From: Desulfomonile tiedjei
Lineage (GTDB): Bacteria > Desulfobacterota > Desulfomonilia > Desulfomonilales > Desulfomonilaceae
Reading direction: 5' to 3'
Assembly: GCA_016212925.1 (NCBI GenBank)
Contig: JACRDF010000043.1
Span: forward strand, 133,198-197,197
DNA length: 64,000 bases
Positions 1 to 8,393 of the stretch are shown one piece after another. Position 1 is the stretch's first letter; the number at the start of each line of letters is the position of its first letter. The notes under the pieces are model-generated. The model was not told the DNA's origin. It worked only from the letters and a program-made list of their open reading frames with translations, and made no database searches. The translations under genes and the position numbers were made by a program.

Positions 1-1
1 C

Positions 2-403
2 AACTTGATAGGGATTATTCCCTGGTTTCAGTCATCCACAAACAATCTGAATACGACCCTGGCATTGGCTCTGGTGGCCTTTGTCACGACGCATTACGTA
101 GGGATAAAGGCGCATGGCACACATTACGTGAAGCACTTTCTCGGACCGGTGCCGTGGCTTATTCCACTGATGCTGCCCATCGAATTGATCGGCCACTTCA
201 GCCGAATACTCTCACTCAGCTTCCGTCTCTTCGGGAACATTATGGGTGAAGATTTGGCAATAGTTATTCTCACCCTTTTGGTCCCATATCTGGTCCCGTT
301 GCCGATGATGTTTTTGCAGGTGTTCACTTCTTTCATACAGACCCTCGTTTTCATCATGCTGACCATGATGTACATCGTGGGATCGTTGGAAGAGGCTCAC
401 TGA
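2..403 (+). CDS. atpB: F0F1 ATP synthase subunit a (C-terminal part)
   Basis: Membrane stator subunit of F0 that forms the ion half-channels beside the c-ring. Only the last ~134 residues are in the window; the reading frame runs in from before base 1, so no start is visible. The stretch [15 protein letters not shown] carries the family's essential arginine (R in SFRLFGN), and several hydrophobic helices follow, ending in SLEEAH. It is followed 28 bp later by atpE, the usual F0 order, so the rest of the operon lies upstream of the window. Assignment rests on the conserved motif and the neighbour. Confidence 0.95.
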   Translation, partial: NLIGIIPWFQSSTNNLNTTLALALVAFVTTHYVGIKAHGTHYVKHFLGPVPWLIPLMLPIELIGHFSRILSLSFRLFGNIMGEDLAIVILTLLVPYLVPLPMMFLQVFTSFIQTLVFIMLTMMYIVGSLEEAH

Positions 404-428
404 TAACAGATCAAATGGAGGTATTTAG

Positions 429-767
<339 letters not shown>

Positions 768-796
768 ACGCTCGAAGCCTTTCGGCGCCTGATTGT

Positions 797-826
797 CCTC
801 CACCCGCTCTTCGGACCGGGTGGAGG
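797..826. terminator. 10-bp perfect hairpin downstream of atpE
   Basis: CCTCCACCCG at 797-806 pairs perfectly with CGGGTGGAGG at 817-826 across a 10-nt loop, 30 bp after the atpE stop. No run of T follows on either strand, so it is only a weak intrinsic-terminator candidate; it could instead protect the 3' end of the ATP synthase message. Confidence 0.35.
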
Positions 827-1008
827 CTCCCTCCGAAAAAAATCCATTCCCTAGCCATTGACTTTATGAGGATTTTTGCTACGATTCCGCCCCGGCAGAG
901 CTGGGTTTTCTTTGCGCCGCGTATCAGCGGAGAAAATGAAGATCTTTTCGACGCCTCGCCACCAAATGAGAATCCGCCAGGTTTCCTGGTTCCACAGAGG
1001 AAGAGTTC

Positions 1009-1548
1009 GTGAAGTTTACCGATACGTTCAAGCCGAGAGGGCCCGTAGGCCTGGAAACCGAATCCGGAAAGGCGGACCGCAGCGGGCAAATCGATCCTTT
1101 TGAAGCCGATGCCGCTGCGATAGACGGCCGGCGTCGCGAAGCCGAGAACGGCCCGGGGTACGCAAGGCCTTTCTCAGCAAGGGACACCGCGTCCGAAGAC
1201 ATCGGGTATTATGCCGGTGGCCCTGCCGACAAGGAGTTTACTACGTTTCAAGATCGCCTCAGAAAAGGCAAAGTCAAACTGTGCAGCGGCTGCGGCGGCG
1301 TGATGGCACGGTCCTCCCGGATGATTCTTTCGCCTTTGGCCGGTGCGTCTTTGGTCGTTCTCGGGGCGCTTCTAATGATTTTGTACGGGCTGGCGACCAA
1401 TTTTTATCAGCCTCCCTGGTTCATAACATTCGCTTTGCCCGCAGGTTATTATGTCGGCTCGATATTTATCGGCGTGGGGATTTTGTTCTTCTTTATAAGA
1501 GAAAAGGTCTGGAATTGCCCCCGATGCAAGGAAATGCGTAAGAGGTAG
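1009..1548 (+). CDS. Unknown membrane protein with split cysteine pairs
   Basis: 179 residues from a GTG start preceded by AGAGGAAG. I do not recognise the family. Residues 1-85 are hydrophilic and probably disordered. A CSGCGG motif sits near residue 93, two transmembrane segments (about 107-125 and 137-163) follow, and the C-terminus carries NCPRCKEMRKR. The two CxxC pairs, one on each side of a hydrophobic hairpin, would lie on the same face of the membrane and could form one zinc ribbon. It stands alone between atpE and the rpsF operon. Function unknown. Confidence 0.7.
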   Translation: MKFTDTFKPRGPVGLETESGKADRSGQIDPFEADAAAIDGRRREAENGPGYARPFSARDTASEDIGYYAGGPADKEFTTFQDRLRKGKVKLCSGCGGVMARSSRMILSPLAGASLVVLGALLMILYGLATNFYQPPWFITFALPAGYYVGSIFIGVGILFFFIREKVWNCPRCKEMRKR

Positions 1549-1738
1549 CCGATCCGGGCCTGTTACCGGAGTTGAGATTTAGAGCCCGGAGGAAACGGCC
1601 TGTCCTGCGAACACTGGCGTTTGCCGGATCGCTCTTTCGATTTTTTCCGCTTGAAATAGTTTGCGCATTGCGCTAAAAAGATAGATTACCATTCACTCCT
1701 TGCCCCCCTGAGGGGCTTGAAAGCCGAAAGGAGAAACC

Positions 1739-2368
1739 ATGCGACGCTACGAGTCCGTCATCATCCTCGACCCCGAACTCGCGGATGACGACATCAAGAA
1801 TTTCACCGAACGATACAGCACCCTCATCAAGACCAACGGCGGGGAAATCATCAAGATCGAAGACTGGGGTTTCAAGAGGCTCGCCTATCTGGTCAAGAAA
1901 AAAGAGAGGGGGCGGTACATCTTATTCGATTTTGTGGGCCTTCCCGCGTTGATTGCCGAAATGGAAAGGCAGTTGAAAATCGCCGACGAGGTCATGAAAT
2001 TCCTCAGCGTTAAACTGGATGAGGATGTGGACCTCGAAGCCTTTAAGGCAGCATCCGAGGAGAAAGCCGCAGCGGAAGCCGCCAAGTTGGCCCCACCGGA
2101 ACCAGCTCCGGCAGCGGCTGAAGTGGCCGAACCAGCAGCTCAGGAACCGGAAGAGCCTGCAAAGGCCCCTGAAGTAGCCGAACCCGCGGCCCAGGAGGCG
2201 GGAGAGCCGGAGAAAGTCGCTGAAATAGCCGAACCCGCGGCCCAGGAACCGGAAGAGCCCGCAAAAGCCGCTGAAGCCGCGCAAACAGAAGAAGCACCGA
2301 AAAGTGCCGGACCGGCAGGTGGAGAGTCGTCAGAGGGCGCTCCTAAAGCCAAGAAAGAGGAGGAATAA
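1739..2368 (+). CDS. rpsF: 30S ribosomal protein S6 with long acidic repeat tail
   Basis: S6 binds 16S rRNA together with S18 in the platform of the small subunit. Residues 1-95 ([14 protein letters not shown] ... FLSVKLDED) form the normal ferredoxin-like S6 fold. Residues ~105-209 are an added Ala/Glu/Pro tail built from about four copies of a unit close to [16 protein letters not shown], so the protein is about twice the usual length. A good SD (AAAGGAGA) precedes the ATG. rpsR follows after 2 bp and rplI and dnaB continue the operon. The tail is low complexity and probably disordered; its length may vary between strains through the DNA repeats. Confidence 0.97.
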   Translation: MRRYESVIILDPELADDDIKNFTERYSTLIKTNGGEIIKIEDWGFKRLAYLVKKKERGRYILFDFVGLPALIAEMERQLKIADEVMKFLSVKLDEDVDLEAFKAASEEKAAAEAAKLAPPEPAPAAAEVAEPAAQEPEEPAKAPEVAEPAAQEAGEPEKVAEIAEPAAQEPEEPAKAAEAAQTEEAPKSAGPAGGESSEGAPKAKKEEE

Positions 2369-2370
2369 CC

Positions 2371-2613
2371 ATGAGCAAGCCTCCAAGGCGTCGCCCTTTC
2401 CCACGAACCAAGGTTTGCCGTTTCTGCGCGGATCCCTCTATAAGGATGGACTATAAGGAACCCAACATCCTCAGATCTTTTGTAACAGAGCGAGGCAAGA
2501 TCATTCCCAGGAGGATTTCCGGTAATTGCGCGAAGCATCAACGACAACTGACCACGGCCATTAAGAGGGCCAGGAATATAGCAATGCTGCCCTTCACCGT
2601 GCCGCGACGATAA
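2371..2613 (+). CDS. rpsR: 30S ribosomal protein S18, zinc-ligand form
   Basis: 80-residue partner of S6 on 16S rRNA. Contains KVCRFCADP near the N-terminus and NCAKHQRQL mid-protein, giving a C-x2-C ... C-x2-H set that matches the zinc-binding (C+) version of S18 rather than the cysteine-free paralogue. The basic helix [11 protein letters not shown] is typical. The start lies 2 bp after the rpsF stop, consistent with coupled translation. Confidence 0.97.
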   Translation: MSKPPRRRPFPRTKVCRFCADPSIRMDYKEPNILRSFVTERGKIIPRRISGNCAKHQRQLTTAIKRARNIAMLPFTVPRR

Positions 2614-2633
2614 CGTTATTGGGAGAAACAATC

Positions 2634-3101
2634 ATGGAAGTCATACTTCTCGAACATATCGACGAACTGGGAACGGTCGGACAGACGGTAAAGGTCAAGG
2701 ACGGCTACGCGAGGAACTTCTTGCTGCCCAGGAAGCTGGCATGCACGGCCACGCAAAAGAACCTCAATTTTTATCGGACCCTGATAGAAGCCAAGCAGAA
2801 GAAGATCGCAAAAGCCAAGGGCGCAGCGCAGCAGCAGGCCGAGACCATGTCGGCCGTTACCCTGACGTTTGTTAGAAAGTCCAGGGGAGAAGATGCGCGG
2901 CTTTTCGGATCGGTCACCAATTCCGACGTGGCCTCGGCGCTTGAAGCCAAGGGATTTGAGATCGATAGAAAACGAATAACATTGTCCGAGCCGATTAAGA
3001 GGCTGGGTGAATACAAGGCCTCCGTGCGCCTCCATCCTGAGGTAACTGCCGACGTGACCGTGACCGTGGTCTCGGAGGAACAAGCGCAGAATGCCGGCTG
3101 A
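2634..3101 (+). CDS. rplI: 50S ribosomal protein L9
   Basis: 155 residues. The start is the ATG giving MEVILLEHIDELG, the family's standard N-terminus, with GGGAGA 7 bases upstream; an in-frame TTG 15 bases earlier is less likely. The N-terminal domain includes the conserved G-x-V-x-V-K-x-GYARNFLLP motif, then the long connecting helix and a C-terminal rRNA-binding domain. Its last 11 bases overlap the dnaB start. Confidence 0.97.
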   Translation: MEVILLEHIDELGTVGQTVKVKDGYARNFLLPRKLACTATQKNLNFYRTLIEAKQKKIAKAKGAAQQQAETMSAVTLTFVRKSRGEDARLFGSVTNSDVASALEAKGFEIDRKRITLSEPIKRLGEYKASVRLHPEVTADVTVTVVSEEQAQNAG

Positions 3102-4473
3102 AACGAGCGGTACCACACGACTACCCCCGCAATTTCCGGAAGGCGAACGCGCGATTCTGGGGGGGTTGCTCCTTGACAACGACGCGTTGCCAAAAGTCGC
3201 GGCATTGCTGTCAGCCGAGGATTTCTACCGCGAAGCGCATCGCCATGTATTCAATGCCATTCTGGATCTCTTCGGCAAGAATGAACCCGTCGACTGGATT
3301 ACCCTCACCGCGACGCTCAAGAAGTCAGGCCTTCTCGAAGCGGTGGGCGGCGCGGCATTTCTTACGGAGCTGATCGACGCTGTCCCGAGTGCGGCCAATA
3401 TTCTGCACTACACAAAGGTAGTGAAAGAAAAGGCCGTTCTCAGGCAGCTGATCTCCGCGGCTACGGAGATCAGCACCCGATGCTATGAGGATCAACCCGA
3501 AATTGACCACTTCCTGGATGAGGCGGAACAGATCGTCTTCAGGATCGGTGAGGCCAGGATCCAGTCGGGCTTTGTTCATGTCCGTCCCTTGATGACGGAA
3601 AGCTTCAAGACCATTGAACGCCTGTACGACCGGAAAGAGAACATTACCGGCGTATCTTCCGGATTTAAGGACCTTGATAATCTTACTGCCGGATTCCAGC
3701 CCTCGGACCTGATAATCATCGCGGGCCGGCCCTCGATGGGCAAAACCTCATTGGCCCTTAACATAGCAATGCACGCGGCAATAGAAGCGGGGACCCCAAC
3801 GGGAGTATTCTCGCTGGAAATGAGCAAGGAACAGATTGCCCTAAGGGTGCTCTGTGCCAGGGCTGGGGTCAATCTCAAAAGCCTCCGGACCGGGTTCCTG
3901 ACTTCGGAGGATTGGGGCCATCTTACTCTTGCGGTAGGAAATATTTCGGATTCCCCCCTTTTCATTGACGACTCGCCGGCGATCAACACCCTGGAGATCA
4001 GGGCAAAAGCGCGGCGCCTGAAGAAGGAACATGACCTGGGATTGATAATTGTGGATTACCTCCAACTCATGAGAGGGGCCACCAAGTCGGATTTTCGAGA
4101 GCAGGAGATATCGGAAATCTCACGGTCTCTGAAGGCCTTAGCCAAAGAACTGGAAGTCCCTGTCATAGCTCTCTCACAGCTCAACCGTAAGGTGGAGGAA
4201 CGTCCAAATAAGAGGCCGCAACTCGCTGACTTGAGAGAATCGGGCGCGATCGAACAGGACGCGGACGTGATAATTTTCATATACAGGGACGAGGTCTACA
4301 ACAAGAGCGAAGACAATCCGAAGAAGGGCGAAGCGGAAATCATCATCGGCAAGCAGCGCAACGGCCCCATCGGAATGGTCACCGCAGTATTTGACGCCAG
4401 ATTCTCCACTTTCCGGCCATACACTCAAAGAGAAGAAGCCCCCGACGACTCGGCCATCCTGTCGAACCTTTAG
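3091..4473 (+). CDS. dnaB: Replicative DNA helicase DnaB
   Basis: Hexameric 5'-3' fork helicase, 460 residues. An N-terminal helical domain (PPQFPEGERAILGGLLLD) and linker lead into a RecA-like motor with Walker A AGRPSMGKTS, Walker B LGLIIVDYLQLM and the downstream LSQLNRKVEER and DLRESGAIEQDAD motifs. No intein or insertion is seen. The start overlaps the end of rplI by 11 bp, so it is probably translationally coupled to the ribosomal genes, an arrangement common in bacteria. Confidence 0.97.
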   Translation: MPAETSGTTRLPPQFPEGERAILGGLLLDNDALPKVAALLSAEDFYREAHRHVFNAILDLFGKNEPVDWITLTATLKKSGLLEAVGGAAFLTELIDAVPSAANILHYTKVVKEKAVLRQLISAATEISTRCYEDQPEIDHFLDEAEQIVFRIGEARIQSGFVHVRPLMTESFKTIERLYDRKENITGVSSGFKDLDNLTAGFQPSDLIIIAGRPSMGKTSLALNIAMHAAIEAGTPTGVFSLEMSKEQIALRVLCARAGVNLKSLRTGFLTSEDWGHLTLAVGNISDSPLFIDDSPAINTLEIRAKARRLKKEHDLGLIIVDYLQLMRGATKSDFREQEISEISRSLKALAKELEVPVIALSQLNRKVEERPNKRPQLADLRESGAIEQDADVIIFIYRDEVYNKSEDNPKKGEAEIIIGKQRNGPIGMVTAVFDARFSTFRPYTQREEAPDDSAILSNL

Positions 4474-4613
4474 AATCCCCCTACCCAATAGGCGCTATCT
4501 TTGCTTGTCCCACACCCGGTTCCACGATCCGAACACGAGAACTGCCCTAGCCGCTCCGAACATCTTGCCGGGTGGCGTCAACCTCGCTCTTGGAGCATCC
4601 AGGCTGCTCATGC

Positions 4614-5066
4614 CTAAGTATCGTCCCGGTTCAACCGGAGCCAATCCAGGTCAATAATCTGTTCGGGTTCTTTGTTAGAACGTTTGAGCTTCTGATCCCT
4701 TTCTTTCAGATACTCGATGATGTCCTTTTGAAACCATTCATCAAAGGAATCCGCAACCTTATCTTTTCCGTATGCACGGCTGAGTGAATAAACCTTTTCA
4801 TCCTCTGTATCGAGGCAAATCATCTCATCCTCGAGTCCTGTGTGTTGGATGACGAGAAAGCGATGAGGGAGGCCCTCTGTTCTCCTGTAAATCTGCGTGG
4901 CCCCTATCACGCAAGGAAGACCATCATAACCCAAAAGAGTATCGCTGATTCCGTAAATCTCAATGCCTGGAGCGTAAAAGATACCATATTTGTCAAGGAA
5001 AACAGCGTACTGTTCTGGAACTTTCACCCCCAGCTCTTCTTCAATGATTTCTTTTCTTGATGTCAT
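4614..5066 (-). CDS. SUKH (SMI1/KNR4) family immunity protein
   Basis: 150 residues, start ATG with SD AGAGAGGCG. The N-terminal helix IIEEELGVKVPEQYAVFLDKYG and the following strands (FYAPGIEIYGI, FLVIQHTG, MICLDTEDEKVYSLS) and the late FDEWFQ motif are typical of the SUKH fold, whose bacterial members commonly neutralise polymorphic or nuclease toxins. It lies 54 bp downstream of the LHH nuclease gene on the same strand, the standard toxin-then-immunity order. The specific pairing is inferred from position. Confidence 0.85.
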   Translation of the reverse strand: MTSRKEIIEEELGVKVPEQYAVFLDKYGIFYAPGIEIYGISDTLLGYDGLPCVIGATQIYRRTEGLPHRFLVIQHTGLEDEMICLDTEDEKVYSLSRAYGKDKVADSFDEWFQKDIIEYLKERDQKLKRSNKEPEQIIDLDWLRLNRDDT

Positions 5067-5120
5067 TTATTCGCCTCTCTCTAAAACGGTGTAAGCATTT
5101 CCTCACTGATTAGCGCAGGC

Positions 5121-5855
5121 TTATTTGTTTCTAAATGATTGCGCTCGTGCCTGCCAATAGCTCTCTCTAAACGTGCCCGATTCACTTCTGTTTATTTGCG
5201 AAGGTTCTCGACGGACTGGAATAGAATTGTGCTCCGAGGTGGTGAGTTCAATCAATGGTCCCCCTCTCATCTGATTCAAGTGGTGAAGAACAACGGCCTT
5301 GCCGTCTCTACCGTACGGGGCTAGCCCCTGTTCCATACGCTCGATATTCGTCCGACCGTCTCTGTCTCTTTGAACAGGATTGAAAGTGCTGTTGCGCTGA
5401 GCGACAAAGTGGTTGCGAAAAAAAGTGAATTGGTAGTCGCGAGGATTGGCCCCCGCACGCCCCAATTCAGCTTCAATCATGTCTAGCGCTTGACGGTGCC
5501 CGCGGGTCATATGGAACCTGTCTCTTATTTCCTCCCTTCGGCGTCTTCCTCCGCCTCCACGTGGCCCAAGCCTGCCGCCTGCCTCAACGTCCCATCCGAA
5601 GGCTTCTGATTCTGGGTCTTCCTCAAAAGTCCCTTCCGTACCGAAATTTCGTTTAACAGACCTGAGCAGATCTGCCACGGGTCCGTCGACGTGCTTGAGG
5701 GCGTGGTCTACATAGGCGTCAACATCTTCCGGGAGGACCTTGTCGTCCTCGCTCTTTTCTCCTCCTTCTCCGCTATCTTTTCCTCCTTTATGGCTCCAAC
5801 TAAATTCCGGGTGAGTGGCAAACCACCAGCGCCGCTGCTCGTCAGTTTCGATCAT
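5121..5855 (-). CDS. LHH-motif nuclease toxin (HNH/Endo VII superfamily)
   Basis: 244 residues, start ATG with a strong SD (AAAGGAGCG). The C-terminal ~85 residues match the LHH toxin domain: GRTNIERMEQGLAPYGRDG, then LHH at 190-192, GPLIEL, EH at 208-209 and a closing SYWQARA. These histidines form the predicted metal-dependent nuclease site. Residues 1-110 are unusual: an aromatic/His segment (RRWWFATHPEFSWSHKGG), an acidic stretch, a helix DAYVDHALKHVDGPVADLL and a Gly/Arg-rich linker. There is no signal peptide, RHS or other delivery module. The gene sits between a capsid-like protein (127 bp upstream) and a SUKH immunity gene. Confidence 0.88.
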   Translation of the reverse strand: MIETDEQRRWWFATHPEFSWSHKGGKDSGEGGEKSEDDKVLPEDVDAYVDHALKHVDGPVADLLRSVKRNFGTEGTFEEDPESEAFGWDVEAGGRLGPRGGGGRRRREEIRDRFHMTRGHRQALDMIEAELGRAGANPRDYQFTFFRNHFVAQRNSTFNPVQRDRDGRTNIERMEQGLAPYGRDGKAVVLHHLNQMRGGPLIELTTSEHNSIPVRREPSQINRSESGTFRESYWQARAQSFRNK

Positions 5856-5982
5856 AATACGCTCCTTTCATTACCAAAAGCGGAAATATGAGATTCCACT
5901 TGGTAGGGGTAAAGCGAAGTCGACAAACGTGGAGATTCAAAACGAATTTCGGAATGGGCAGTTTGTTTGAATTATTGGGAAA

Positions 5983-7200
5983 CTAATCTGCTGGCAGGCC
6001 GTAGATCATGCCGATGTTTGCTCTGGGATTCCGGGCCACGACGCCGTAGGTTTGGAAGGAGATCAGCCAGCGCTGGTATCGGCCTTGGGTGGGAATCTCT
6101 CTGCGCTCCAGGAAGTCATTGGCATAGTACCCGTACTTGAACGCGTCGAAATTGACCACGATCAGCACTCCAGGCCGCATGAAGGGTTCGGACATGATAG
6201 GAAAGGTCTTGCCAACTTTGGAATGGAATTCATCTACTTGGAATCCAATGGATTTATCCTCTTTTTTCATCTGTCGGTAGGAAATGTCAAAGTCGAGGAT
6301 GAACTGGTGCGTGCTCGGATGACAGACGATCCACCAGTCGCCTTTATTGTAATCCGCATGCTCGTCGAGCCAGAGTTGACGTACCAGGTTGTCCAGATCG
6401 GGCTTCGCAAGAGCTTGTCCCCCCTTGTTGACCCACACATTCGGATTAGGGAACTCGCTTTGAGTGACAATCGGCCACGTACAGAGCCCGCACATCGTAG
6501 GTTCCTCTGTCTTATTTCCCCAGATGAACTGCGATCCGTCGTGGAAAGGACGCGATCTGAGAACCGCATATGCAAGCTGTCGCCTGAGTTTGCTGACTAG
6601 AGCGATAATCTGATGCTCAACTTCATATGGCACGACTTGGTATCTGGTGTTTTTTCTCGTCTTGGGGATCTCAAATGTTTCGGCGAATATCTGAGTCCCA
6701 ACCTCACGGAAGGTCCTGTCGAGCGATCGAGAGTCCGACGCATCTCGATAATCCGACCACACCTCGGCAATGATGTCCCACCTCACAGGTTCCGGGTTGT
6801 CCGTCAAAAGGCTATTGCCGTAGGCGGCCACTGAAGCCGTTGTCCCGTCCACAGAAGCAACCTTCACTTGGCATCCGTCAGTTGGCCGTTCGAGAATGGT
6901 TCCTTCTCGAATCACTTTGCGAACAGACTCGCGGTTGACGATCTTCCCGAAAAGATGCCCGGTGAAAGCCATGGTATTCCCGATCAATTGGGCGGTCAGT
7001 GTGGATGGGTAACCCCATTCTTCCATCCACCGGACCACCGGCCCGGATACGGGCCGATCGACCTCGATCCTTGATAGGACATCGCTCTGGGCCTGGACAA
7101 CGGAATCCAGGCCGTCGAGCAGCACCGCTTTCATTTTGAATTCCGAGTCCTGGTCACCCTGGGTCCAGATTTTCATAAAATCAAAAGCAGTTTCAGCCAT
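5983..7200 (-). CDS. SU10-type (DUF5309-like) HK97-fold major capsid-like protein
   Basis: 405 residues with a near-ideal SD (AAGGAGGCGGCCC then ATG). The pattern fits SU10-family phage major capsid proteins: V-x-W-M-E-E-W near residue 57, an anti-receptor-like beta region with E-x-G-T-I, the core segment RTFREVGTQIFAETFEIP near 165 followed by the E-rich spine helix (VEHQIIALVSKLRRQLAY), and the C-terminal strands RWLISFQTYGVVARNP then ANIGMIYGLP. No portal, terminase, protease, tail or integrase gene is nearby. It heads an operon with a nuclease toxin and an immunity gene. It could be a domesticated shell protein or a prophage relic. The fold call is from motif recognition only. Confidence 0.75.
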   Translation of the reverse strand: MAETAFDFMKIWTQGDQDSEFKMKAVLLDGLDSVVQAQSDVLSRIEVDRPVSGPVVRWMEEWGYPSTLTAQLIGNTMAFTGHLFGKIVNRESVRKVIREGTILERPTDGCQVKVASVDGTTASVAAYGNSLLTDNPEPVRWDIIAEVWSDYRDASDSRSLDRTFREVGTQIFAETFEIPKTRKNTRYQVVPYEVEHQIIALVSKLRRQLAYAVLRSRPFHDGSQFIWGNKTEEPTMCGLCTWPIVTQSEFPNPNVWVNKGGQALAKPDLDNLVRQLWLDEHADYNKGDWWIVCHPSTHQFILDFDISYRQMKKEDKSIGFQVDEFHSKVGKTFPIMSEPFMRPGVLIVVNFDAFKYGYYANDFLERREIPTQGRYQRWLISFQTYGVVARNPRANIGMIYGLPAD

Positions 7201-7419
7201 GGGCCGCCTCCTTCATATTTCGGTTGTTAAGAATTGGGGAGATCTTTACGAAGCAATGAACACAAGTTTGTTTGGCGCTGCTAATTTGAAATGTTCTGCG
7301 GGCCTAAGGGCGTCAGTCCAGGCAGCAAATAAATGACCTTGAGTAATATTTTCTGACAGGGCAAGCCGTTCTCGGGGCAGCTTGCGTGCCGACTAACTAA
7401 AGTAGGCACCTCTAATATA

Positions 7420-7447
7420 ATTATACCATAATTTTATTAGGGGTCAA
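7420..7447 (-). promoter_or_regulatory. Sigma-70 type promoter for the capsid-nuclease-immunity operon
   Basis: Read on the minus strand: -35 TTGACC (7447-7442), 16-bp spacer, -10 TATAAT (7425-7420). It lies in a local AT-rich stretch about 210 bp before the capsid-like start codon, giving a long leader that contains an imperfect GCAAGC/GCTTGC hairpin near 7355-7390. The near-consensus hexamers suggest strong constitutive expression. Confidence 0.6.
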
Positions 7448-7604
7448 CGATTCGATGAAAAAGCTGAAGGATTGCTATTTGGCGCAGCGGGGGACGAAGT
7501 TATACAGGTTTACAGTCAGACCGGCTACAAGGCTTGGGCTACAGTAGGAGCGCGGCGTGGAGGGCGTCCCAAAGGTCATGGGACAGGTGGAATCGTGGGA
7601 CGAA

Positions 7605-7716
7605 TGACCCTCACCCCGACCCTCTCCCAAAGGGCGAGGGTTGAGTACTACCGGCAAGATGCCGGCGCTACAGCAGCCCCCTCTCGCTGCGGGAGAGGAG
7701 CAGGGTGGGGGCGACA
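7605..7716. repeat. Imperfect long inverted repeat in a 630-bp gene-free stretch
   Basis: The outer arms CCCTCACCCCGACCCTCTCCC and GGGAGAGGAGCAGGGTGGGGG are imperfectly complementary and enclose ACCGGCAAGATGCCGGCGCT, a motif seen again near 55,350. The same CTCTCCC...GGGAGAGG type of palindrome appears inside the helicase linker near 36,070. Apart from this and the promoter at 7420-7447, I see no gene in 7201-7829. Confidence 0.55.
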
Positions 7717-7829
7717 AAAGCAACTACCGACCGTGATCGTGACAGGATTGGGATTCTTTACCCAGTTTTGAAACAGCCTCCATGTCTCGCCCCTGCAGCC
7801 CGTCCCCGCTGAGGCAGTACGAGTGGCGG

Positions 7830-8282
7830 CTAGTGCGAGGTTTCAGCTTCCCAATCAGGGAAAATCATCATCTGGCCGGGCATCGCGGCCCTTTCACCTT
7901 CGATGGTCTCGCCGAATCCGATTACCCGCCGATCAGCGTCCCTCGAGTAAGGTTGAACGACCACATAAGGCCTCCCCCGCTGGATGGAAGTGGCTAATAT
8001 GAGGGACTCTTCCTCGTTGCCGGTCCGTGAATCCACTATGCGTGCGCAAGTTATGGTTGTAACGGCATAAGCGCCCTTTTCAAGGGCCTTTTCTTTCACT
8101 AGATCCACCAGGGCCCTTTTCTGATCGTCATCCTCGAACGGCAACACGATGGGAATCATCCCGCCCAGGGTGTGCAAGACGGCCGTGGGCAAATGAGACC
8201 CTTCCTCCTGGAGAGTGCGGCAGGCTATCCGTAGTATTTCACGAACTGTTTCGGCCACCTGGCTTTTCAAGTCGATGATCAT
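7830..8282 (-). CDS. Conserved-looking protein of unknown function
   Basis: 150 residues, ATG start with AAGGTAGAG upstream. A helical N-terminus (IIDLKSQVAETVREILRIA) is followed by an alpha/beta region with two strands around ARIVDSRTGNEEESLILATS and GRPYVVVQPYSR. No signal peptide, membrane helix or recognised catalytic motif. The regular secondary-structure pattern and a plausible SD support a real gene. It is divergent from pyk with about 110 bp between starts, so regulation could be shared, but function is unknown. Confidence 0.65.
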   Translation of the reverse strand: MIIDLKSQVAETVREILRIACRTLQEEGSHLPTAVLHTLGGMIPIVLPFEDDDQKRALVDLVKEKALEKGAYAVTTITCARIVDSRTGNEEESLILATSIQRGRPYVVVQPYSRDADRRVIGFGETIEGERAAMPGQMMIFPDWEAETSH

Positions 8283-8393
8283 CGCTCTACCTTAACCCTG
8301 ACGCCATGAGAAACGGCTATTTACCCCCGGCACTATACCGGATAATAATACCCAAGCCAAAGATACAAACGAAGGCATAACGGGGGCACTCGA

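Noticed and set aside
2043..2297. Long minus-strand open frames opposite the rpsF tail
   Set aside because: They are mirror products of the repetitive Ala/Glu/Pro codons and have no SD or family pattern.
5983..7200. Complete prophage
   Set aside because: No integrase, terminase, portal, tail or lysis gene is found within at least 4 kb on either side; neighbours are housekeeping genes.
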